Below, one piece after another: positions 55,262 to 64,000 of a stretch of DNA of 64,000 nt (its first letter is position 1; each line of letters starts with the position of its first letter). Location of the stretch: the NCBI GenBank assembly GCA_024305745.1, contig JAHRBS010000012.1, positions 687,001 to 751,000 on the forward strand. The letters run 5' to 3'. Source of the DNA: Polyporus tsugae. Lineage: Eukaryota > Basidiomycota > Agaricomycetes > Polyporales > Polyporaceae. The notes beneath the pieces were generated by a model, which did no database searches, was not told where the DNA came from, and worked only from the letters and a program-made list of their open reading frames with translations. The position numbers and the translations under genes were made by a program.

Positions 55262-58200
55262 ATGGATGCTGACCGCCTCGCTCGGGTCGTCGCCCGACTT
55301 CAAAATCTGCCAGAGATCTCTCTCCCAACCGATTTCCCCCGGCCGACGGGAGGCAATAGGCTAGTCGAAGCTGCTGCTACCGCTGAGCTTTCGGAGCAGA
55401 CATGCGTCCGTCTCATGAAGCTCGCCCTATACAACGAGGATGATGAAGATGCCGACGACGATTCTACTGACACGAATACACCCTCTGCTTTCCATCTTCT
55501 TCTAGCCGCAGTCTCTGTCCTCTTGCATAGATACACTGGCGACACAGATTTATTGGTTGGCTCATCGTCTGCTTCAGCGCGCGATCCGCTCGTGCTCCGG
55601 ATAGCAGTCGGCCCAGAGGATCCTTTCTGGGCAGTCGTACGCAAGGTACAACAAGTCGAACGCGAGGCCGAAGCGGACAGCGTCCCGTATGAATCCATCA
55701 TGCGCGCACTCGGCAAGGATAAGGCGGATACCGTTGAGGGTTCCCGTCCATTGTTCCGCGTTCGGTTCTTCGACGAGACCGACTCGCCTCAGGAACACTT
55801 CCTCCGCACGACAAGTCTCACTTCCGACCTGACCATCTTCGTTACCCGCCAGCAAGAGTCAAGTCGCTCCTCGATCGCGCCGCATATCTCCCTCCGCATT
55901 CTTTACAACTCTCTGTTGTTCTCTTCGGCGAGGATAACTCACCTTGTCGATCAACTCTCTGTGCTCCTCCGCCGTGTGGCCGCTAACCCCCTCGCACCAG
56001 TTGGCTCAGTTCCACTACTTACCCCCAGCCAGAAGGCCAAGCTACCTAACCCAACGGCCGATCTCAACTGGTGCGACTTTAAGGGAGCCATCCCTCACAT
56101 CTTTTCCCGGAATGCAAGGCAATGGCCCGACCGCCCATGCGTCATCCAGTGCATTCCCTCCCCAATTCTAGACCAACCACAGGAAAAGCGTACCTTCACC
56201 TACAGCCAGATCCTTCATGCCTCCAACGTTCTCGCCCATCACCTACTTGAAGGCGGTTTGCAACGCGAGGAGGTCGTCATGATCTACGCCTACCGAAGCG
56301 TGGAGCTCGTCGTCGCTGTCATGGCGGTTCACAAGGCCGGAGGAACATTCTCGGTCATCGACCCGGCGTACCCGCCTTCACGGCAGACCATCTACCTGCA
56401 GGTCGCGCAGCCGCGCGCCCTCGTCGTGCTCTCAGGCGCCGGCAAGATTTTGTCTACGGTTCGCGAGTTCGTCTCCAACGAGTTGCAGATCCGCGTCGAG
56501 GTCCCAGCTCTAGCTCTCCTCGCGGATGGACAGATTGTCGGCGGCGGGCATACCGAAGGCTCAGAAGATGTCTTGAAGCCCCAGCTGCACCTCGCCGATA
56601 CCGATCCAAACGTCCCTCTAGGGCCCGACAGCGTTGCGACGCTGTCGTTCACTAGTGGAAGTACGGGTATCCCCAAGGGCGTCAAAGGTCGGCACTATAG
56701 TTTGACCCACTTCTTCCCGTGGATGGGGGAGCGTTTCGGCATCGGAGAGCACTCGAAGTTTACCATGCTCAGCGGCATCGCACATGACCCCATCCAGCGC
56801 GATAGTGAGTGCCTCAGACGCCTCAAGAAATATTCGCACTGACCAACCATCCGGTACCAGTGTTCACGCCCTTGTTCTTTGGAGCGAGCCTCTACGTCCC
56901 CACTGCAGACGACATCGGCACGCCCGGTCGCCTTGCAGAATGGATGGCTGATAACGAAGTGACAGTCACCCATTTAACCCCCGCTATGGGCCAGCTTCTC
57001 TCTGCCCAGGCAACCCGTCAGATCCCCTCCCTCCGCAACGCCTTCTTCGTCGGCGACGTGCTCACCAAGCGCGACTGCCTCCGTCTGCAGTCTCTCGCGG
57101 CAAACGTGCGCATCGTGAACATGTACGGCACCACTGAGACCCAGCGCGCGGTCTCGTACTTCCTCATCCCATCCGTATCCGAAGACCCGACGTTCCTCGC
57201 GACACAGAAGGACATCATGCCCGCGGGAGAGGGCATGATCGACGTGCAGCTCCTCGTCGTCAACCGCAACGACCGTAATATCCCTTGCGCCGTCGGCGAG
57301 GTCGGCGAGATCTACGTCCGTTCCGGAGGCCTCGCAGAAGGGTACTCCGACACGCAGGCCACCGCAGAGAAGTTCGTCACGAACTGGTTCTCCGCGGACG
57401 CCCCACCCATCCCCGATACTATCGCTAACCCGTCGGACGGTGGGGCGCCAGGACCCGAGGCGCAGTTCTGGATGGGCGTGCGGGACAGGATGTACCGCTC
57501 GGGGGACCTCGGGCGCTACCTCCCCGATGGTATCGTCGAATGCACGGGTCGTGCGGACGACCAGGTCAAGATCCGTGGGTTCCGAATCGAGCTCGGGGAG
57601 ATCGATACTCATCTCAGCCAGCACCCGCTTGTGCGAGAGAACGTCACTCTGGTGCGTCGCGACAAAGACGAGGAGAAGATTCTTGTCACGTATTTCGTAC
57701 CCGTCAGCGGACCTGCGCTCGACGAGTATGCCAGCGACGTCGGGGACGACGCGGATGAGAAGGGCCTTGTCAGTGGCATGCGCAAGTACAGAAAGCTCAT
57801 CAAGGAGATCCGGGAGCACCTCAAGAAGAAGCTGCCTACCTATAGCGTTCCTACCCGTACGTATAAACGAGTCATGTCCAAATACGTTTGGGCTAACTGC
57901 GACCGTAGTGTTCGTCCCCCTCAAGCGCATGCCGCTCAACCCAAACGGGAAGATCGACAAGCCCGCTCTCCCCTTCCCCGACACAGCTCAAGTCGCACCC
58001 GCCGAGCCCGCCCGCGCCGGCGAGGCGACACCCACCGAAGAGGCCATCCGGGCGATCTGGGCGCGCATCCTCCCCAATGCGCCCTCGCCCCTCCCGCTCG
58101 ACGAGAGCTTCTTCGACCTCGGCGGGCACTCGATCCTCGCCACGCGCCTCATTTTCGAGGTCCGCAAGGCGTTCCTCATCGACGCGCCGCTCGGGCTCAT

Positions 58201-59803
58201 CTTCGACAAGCCGACGATCGCCACGCTCGCGGACGCCGTCGAGCGCATGCGCAACGCCGACCTCGGGTTCGCTGGCCCGCGGGCGCCGCCGTCCCCCACC
58301 GCCGAGGCGGCGGTAGCGGCGGGGAAGAAGGTCGAGTACGGGCAGGACTACGAGCAGCTCGTCGCACAGCTCGAGCCGTCGTACCCGGCCGTGTCCGCGG
58401 ACTACACGAGCCGCCCCCTCACCGTGTTCCTCACGGGCGCCACGGGGTTCCTGGGGGCATTCATCCTGCGCGACCTGCTGCAGCGCGCGGAGCGCGTCAA
58501 GAAGGTCATCTGTCTCGTGCGTGCACCCGACGACGCGAAGGCGGTCGAACGCCTGCGCGAGGGGGCCGCGGGCCGCGGCGTGTGGGACGAGGCATGGCTT
58601 TCGAGCGGCAGGCTGGAGGTCGTGAGGGGCGATTTGGATAGACCGCAATTCGGCCTGGATGGCGATGCGTGGTTGCGTGTCGCGGGCGAGGCAGACGCGA
58701 TCATTCACAACGGCGCGCTGGTATGTCAATCGCTCCTCCTTCCCTTCAGATTCACTTCTGTCTATTGCGTATGTAGTTGCTGATGCCCCTGCCCGCGCTC
58801 TAGGTCCACTGGGTCTACCCATACGAGCGGCTGCGGTCCGCGAACGTCCTCGGAACGCTCACGGGCGTCGAGTTCGCGTCGACGGGCAAGCCTAAGCTCT
58901 TCGTCTTCGTCTCCTCGACGTCCGCGATCGACACGGAGTACTACGTTGAGCTCTCAGACAGCATCGGGGGCGTCCCAGAGAGCGACGACCTCGAAGGGGC
59001 TCGCGCGTCACTCAAGACTGGCTACGGCCAGTCGAAGTGGGTGTCCGAAAAGCTCCTGTTCGAAGCCGGCCGTCGCGGTCTGTGCGGGCACATCGTCCGC
59101 CCCGGATACGTCGTCGGAGACTCCGAGTCGGCAGGTGCGTTGTGCCTTCTCCCCATAGCCCCTTAACGGATGGTGGCATTGCGTTTTATGCTAACGGAAC
59201 GGCGTGTCTGTGGTTGCAGTGACGAACACGGACGACTTCCTCTGGCGGCTCGTCAAGGGCTGCATCCAGCTCGGGCTTGTTCCAGACATCAATAACACCG
59301 TGAACATGGTTCCCGTCGACCACGTCGCGCGCTGCTGCGCCCTCGCCGCCATCACGCCTCTCCCCCCACCCCGCAGCGCTCTCAGCGTTCTCCACGTCAC
59401 GGCCGCCCCACGCCCGACGTTCAACGGCTTCCTCGGCGCGCTCGCGCAGTACGGCTTCAGGACCGAGCGGAGCGAGTACCTGCACTGGCGGCGGCAGCTC
59501 GAGCGTCACGTCATGGAGGTGCAGGACAACGCGCTCTTCCCGCTCCTGCACTTCGTGCTCGACGACCTACCCACGAGCACGAAGGCTCCCGAGCTCGACG
59601 ACGCGAACATGCGCGCGCTCGTCGGGGAGGGGCCGGGGGCGAACGGGACGGTGAACGACGCGCTGATGGGCAAGTACCTCGCGTGGCTCGTCGAGGCTGG
59701 GTTCCTGCCCGCGCCGGGCGCGGAGGGCGCGGAGAAGGCGCTGCCGAGGCTCGCGCACGCCCCTGGCGTAGTTGCTAGGGCTGTCGGGCGGAGCGGGGTA
59801 TAG
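55262..59803 (+). CDS. LYS2: L-2-aminoadipate reductase
   Basis: Exons: 55262-56804, 56861-57856, 57909-58720, 58804-59134, 59220-59803 (1,421 aa, the usual length). Lys2 reduces alpha-aminoadipate to its semialdehyde in fungal lysine synthesis: the acid is adenylated, loaded on a phosphopantetheine arm and released by NADPH. The N-terminal ~280 residues are condensation-like. The adenylation domain shows [16 protein letters not shown] (about 460), [12 protein letters not shown] and [13 protein letters not shown]. The carrier serine is in [18 protein letters not shown] (about 918). The reductase domain has [14 protein letters not shown] (about 1019) and the catalytic [12 protein letters not shown]. 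The protein must be activated by a phosphopantetheinyl transferase (Lys5) encoded elsewhere. All splice sites are GT-AG. Confidence 0.97.
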
Positions 59804-61626
59804 AGGGAATGGTACGGGGGTGAATCAAGAAAGACCTGGGATTCGGCGATATTTATTGACTGATAGGAGTTTTGGCATCGAGGCCGTTGTCATTGTACCG
59901 AATTGTGCGGGTAAAATCTAACGGCGTTTTGCTTGGAATCAGTGTGCCACAAAGCCAAGACGTCGTTATCTTCCAAGTGACTGTTATGATCGTCTGTCTG
60001 TACGGTTTCAGCTTAGGCTTCCGCCCCCAAGAGACCTTTGCAGCCTGTCGATCGTGTGTCACGGACAGAAGGTTACTTGCCTAGAATACCGGAGAACGAC
60101 ATCTGCAACCTCAATCGGGTGCAATGGGAGCGAAACGTCAGAGGCAGCTCTTCGAATTCGCCACGGTATCCTTGCCAGGGCTGGGCCCTGGCGAGCGGTT
60201 GGAAGACGAAAATCTATCAAGACGTTCGGGCCTGGCAACACACGCACACCCTCTTTTTTTTCTCGTATGAATTGACACCGATTACAAGGCGCGAAGCCGC
60301 CGACTCTGTCGGGCCAAGAAGCAAGAATGGGGTTAACTCAGCCTGCCCAAATATGGAAGATGATGTGTGTATCAACGTCAGAGGAATGACAGATATCCAC
60401 GGAGGAGCGCTGTTGATGGGTTCATAAGTAGTCGGTTTAGCGGGTCGAGTGTGTAGAGTTTACAAACGTTCTGAGCATCCGGAAATCGAAGGACACATTG
60501 GCGGGGATTAGGAAAACTCGCATATAGATCAACATTGGCGAAGGAAAGAGAACCGCCGGTGTTCATTTACATAGTTGCTGCCCTTGGGCCCGTGATATAC
60601 AGTACGAAAGACTTGACGAGGAATGGAAGAGGACTGAGGAGAGCCGAGGCGAGCCTGGAAACGTGATCCCGTTTCTTGGATCCATAGGATGGAGAAGTCT
60701 TTGCGAGCTTGATCACAAGAACCAAAATCGACAGGACGTCAAGATCGGCTCAAATCATATGCCTTTAGGTGCGTATTCGAGGGTGCCAAGGCAAGACAAA
60801 CTTTTGCTAGACTTCCTAGACCGGGAGTGGATCTGTTTCCAGGGATTGGCAGTGGATTTCTAATATACGTCGTATTCATGAAACGACACCGGAACCCTGC
60901 CGATTTACGAGACAAGACCGAGCAGGTCACTGTGCAGACACATCGTGGGACGCTGGTCAGTGCGGCTAGGGGATTAAGTAGGAGGAATTGAGAAGCGGTA
61001 GTATGTGCATGTGTGCGGGAGTTGTCTGTTGGCTGAATTGCGTTGAGAGACAGACACAGCCAGTATTAATCCGGCCGAATTGAAGAGGATGATCACGAGG
61101 AGTGGATGTACTGTTCTTGCTGGCTACGGTGGATCGATATCATGACCGAGACAAGAGGGGCATTAATAATAATTACTTGGCGACTGTGTGGCTGATAAGA
61201 GGGCTAGATCGCTACAGTATAGGAATGAGTATCAATCGGTGGGTGCCTGTATCATGTAGCAGGAGCATTCTTGGGAGCATTGATTAAGTACTGTAGGTGT
61301 ACTTATAGATCGATGGTCGGTGCCTGGCAGACTCTGGCAGAGTGTGAGTCTGGCGGGGACTGGGCGGCGCCGCAGGGCGGGGAAACGCTCGCCGGCTGTC
61401 AACCTGTCGTCGCTGTCAGTCCACCGGTGCAGGCCGTGGGCCCGTGCAGGCCCTGCTCAAGCTTCACGCTCTCAAACTCTGCCCAGGGTTCGGCCAGCTA
61501 CTACAATGCAGCCATATTAGTCCTCGGCACATATATCCACCACTTCCCTTCTCGTCCTCGCCTCCCTCAACCCGCCCCCGCAACACTGGCACCGTTCACC
61601 TAGAAGGCAGAACACGCCTCCCTGGC
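59804..61626. other. 1.8-kb intergenic region
   Basis: Short frames only; none has a recognisable domain. Should contain the LYS2 3' UTR and the promoter of the next gene. A pyrimidine-rich tract lies just upstream of 61627. Confidence 0.45.
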
Positions 61627-63981
61627 ATGGCCTCGTCCGACCACTGGCATACCACCGCCTCGATTTACATACGCATCGTCGCGCTTTCGATTGCTTTCTA
61701 CGAGTATGTACCCTCCATCTCCCTCGATCACTCGCATGCTAACGTCCTCACGCCTCTGTTGAACCTTCACTAGTTACCTCCTCACGCTCCCCGCAGAATG
61801 GCGCTTCTACAGAGGTCAGAGGTCCTGGCGCCTCAGCCCAGGCTGCATCCTCTTCATCGCCCTCCGGTCCGTCCTCATCTCCTTCCCTCCCCTCTCACCC
61901 CTCATCCCCGGCTCCATCGCTCATCGAATCCGTCTTTCCTCCCCCAGCTACACCAGCATCCTCGTCCTCGTCACGAGCAGCATCGGCTTCTTTGGTCACT
62001 CCTTCACAGACCAGTCATGCGCAAAGTACTACATGGTACCTGCAGTCCTCAAAGGCGAGCATCTTCCCATCCCACACCATTCACATATGGCCTTCTCCAT
62101 GAACACCCCAAGCAACGTCCGAACGCAATTCGTGTCGTTATCCCTGTCCCCTCCAACTCCCTCGTGTCATGGACCTATGCCCAACATCTGATCACATATC
62201 TCATATCACTTCCTACAGTCGCCCAAACAATGGTGTCGCAGCTGATCCTGGGTATCAGGTATCCTGCCCCTCCGCTCGCGTCAACCAATCCTTCTCACAG
62301 TTGCATACAGGACCATAAACATCTCACGACGAGCACCTTGGGTCATATGGACCATTGCCGTAGCATTCACTTTGGCTTCTTCCGTGAGTGCACATCTGCA
62401 TCGCCACCATATCTACCATCTGACTCTTCGAAGGCTGAAGGGGTCTTAAACCTATCGAATCGAGTCCGTGAGTGTCAGCCCCTCCTCATTCCCCTCGCCT
62501 CCCCGATTCGAACGTGCCATTCTGACGGAGAAGCCCGTGTTTCAGCCCTGCAGGGACTCCATGGCAAGTAAGTTTCGGACCTTACAGTACATGCCGTGCT
62601 GCTGATTGAACTGTCTGTACCAGCTGTGTTGCAGGGAACACGCCCCCACGCCTCACCGCTTGGCTGTTCTATGTCTTCGCGATGGTCTACGATATCATAA
62701 CGTTATGCATTTCGTCTATATACCTAATCGATGTTTCTCCCAATACTGGAAAGTGAGTGACTCTTGCATACACTCTCCTTTCTAGCTTCAATGATGCTGA
62801 CTAAAATGTTGCACAAGAATTGGGCGCCTTGTCAAGATGTATGCACGCTGCTTTCTTGGATGGGGCGATTCCTGATAATTTCTTCGACAGAATGCTTGCT
62901 GACGGCCTTGTTTATTTTGTGGCATTGACTGGTATATGCTGCATCGGACTATCTCTCGACACTTGAACGCTGATGCCACATTGACGTGACAGGGGTCAAC
63001 GTCTTAAACTTGATATTGTACAGGAGCACAGACGAAGCGGACCAGGTACGTTCTCACCGTTTTCCTGCATTACAGCAGCGCTGACATGACCAATGTCTGT
63101 AGTCGTCAGGGTGAGTGTCTCCACCCCTTTCCCCCTTATCTCACGAAGCAGCGGGATTTTACCCGAACGTTCGACTTGTACTGATGTTTGCTCGCCACTG
63201 GTTTGCGCTTGCGCTTGTAGTGTTGCCCTAGGATATACTGTGACATGGATCATGAGCCAGCGCATCCTCATCCATCTCCGCGGTACGTCTCCATCCCCCC
63301 TCGTAACTCCACCCGTCTCTCATATGCCGCTTTCCCGGGAACCGTCCTTCATATATCACGTATCATTCCATTAACCCCGGCCACCCCAACCCCGCATCGA
63401 CACAAACAGACGCCGCCGCGGCGCACAGCAGGACCCAGATCGTCGTCTCCCGCCAGCTCCCATCGGCGCACTCGATCTCGCACGCGATGCGCTCCCAGTT
63501 CGAGACCAAGGACCGCGCGCCGCTCTCAACCGCGCTCGACCTGGGCGACTGGTCGATGGCCTCCTCACACCCGCGCCACTCGGAGACGACGACGACGACG
63601 GATGGCAAAGTGTCGAGCAGTCACATGCATTCAGGCGACGTCGAGAGCCAGAGTCGAAGTCGGAGCCAGAGCGGAAGGTCCGGGGCGACGGCCAGCGATT
63701 CAGAGTTCGAGCTCGACGTGCAGGTGCAGGTACAGATCGAGGAGACGGTCACGGTCGAGTACACCCCCGAGGCGCACGTGCGCGAGTCGTACCGGACGCC
63801 GCGCGTGCTGTGGCGGCAGGAGCGGGAGCGGGAGCGGGAGAGGGAGAGGGAGGGGCGGAGAATGTGGGAGAGGGTGACGGCGCAGGGCAGTCGGCTACCG
63901 GATAGCCGCAGAGAGCGCGGTGCGGAGGAGAGGGACGCAAACGAGAGCCATTTGAGCGACGAGGGCGCCGCTGGGACGTGA
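61627..63981 (+). CDS. DUF6533-type seven-span membrane protein
   Basis: Exons: 61627-61703, 61774-61866, 61948-62054, 62219-62258, 62311-62383, 62434-62467, 62546-62567, 62624-62752, 62818-62838, 62891-62931, 62993-63045, 63103-63110, 63221-63282, 63410-63981 (443 aa). These proteins are abundant in Agaricomycetes and have no established role; topology suggests receptor-like integral membrane proteins. The family signature YIRIVALSIAFYDYLLTLP opens the protein, followed by spans such as WLFYVFAMVYDIITLCISSI and the late motif LGYTVTWIMSQRILIHLR. The tail is Ser/Glu-rich with an Arg-Glu run near 63822-63860. An 8-nt exon (63103-63110) and a GC-AG intron (62055-62218) are required to keep the frame; exons 6 and 7 (34 and 22 nt) are less sure. 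Confidence 0.8.
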
Positions 63982-64000
63982 TGCGGCCCTGATTGCTCGT

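Noticed and set aside
56974..58822. Large minus-strand and offset frames within LYS2
   Set aside because: Shadows of the LYS2 coding sequence.
1..64000. CRISPR arrays, bacterial operons, rRNA or 5S genes
   Set aside because: No regularly spaced repeats and no rRNA-like sequence seen; the gene structure is eukaryotic throughout.

Overview
The window is nuclear DNA of a filamentous basidiomycete. Almost every gene is split by short introns (mostly 50-70 nt, GT-AG, with CTRAC-like branch sites), coding third positions are rich in G/C, and the gene families (F-box/LRR, DUF6533-type membrane proteins, a WOPR regulator, a chromodomain Ty3 element) are typical of Agaricomycetes. A polypore is my best guess, by overall resemblance only.

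Layout: a frameshifted F-box gene (0.8-2.5 kb); a histidine acid phosphatase (2.8-5.0 kb); a mitochondrial-type acyl-CoA synthetase (5.6-8.5 kb); a zinc polyol/alcohol dehydrogenase (9.1-10.6 kb); an RMND1/Rmd-type membrane protein (11.0-13.4 kb) divergent from a DNAJC11-type mitochondrial J protein (13.7-16.8 kb); a WOPR (Gti1/Pac2) regulator alone in about 11 kb (16.8-27.9 kb); a MutY adenine DNA glycosylase (27.9-30.7 kb) divergent from a SURF4/Erv29 cargo receptor (31.1-32.4 kb); weak small genes (32.6-34.1 kb); a complete Ty3 retrotransposon with identical LTRs (34.3-41.5 kb) inserted in what looks like an exon; a multi-span membrane protein (43.3-44.7 kb); a sterol-dehydrogenase-like SDR (45.4-47.1 kb); a KH-domain RNA-binding protein (47.7-49.3 kb) divergent from a DEAD-box helicase (49.7-51.9 kb); an RBR ubiquitin ligase with C-terminal zinc finger (52.3-54.5 kb) divergent from LYS2, alpha-aminoadipate reductase (55.3-59.8 kb); and a DUF6533-type membrane protein (61.6-64.0 kb).

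I rebuilt exon structures by hand so that reading frame, splice signals and conserved motifs agree; each recognised host model except the F-box gene sums to a whole number of codons. No operon-like system joins these genes. Most are housekeeping, with a mitochondrial flavour at 5.6-16.8 kb.

The most unusual points are: an apparent AT-AC intron in the acyl-CoA synthetase; several GC-AG introns and 8-12 nt microexons; a retrotransposon whose primer-binding site matches its own predicted RNA 5' end (Tf1/sushi-like self-priming) and that carries two extra reading frames upstream of gag, one with no methionine codon; and an open reading frame that reappears when that element is removed.
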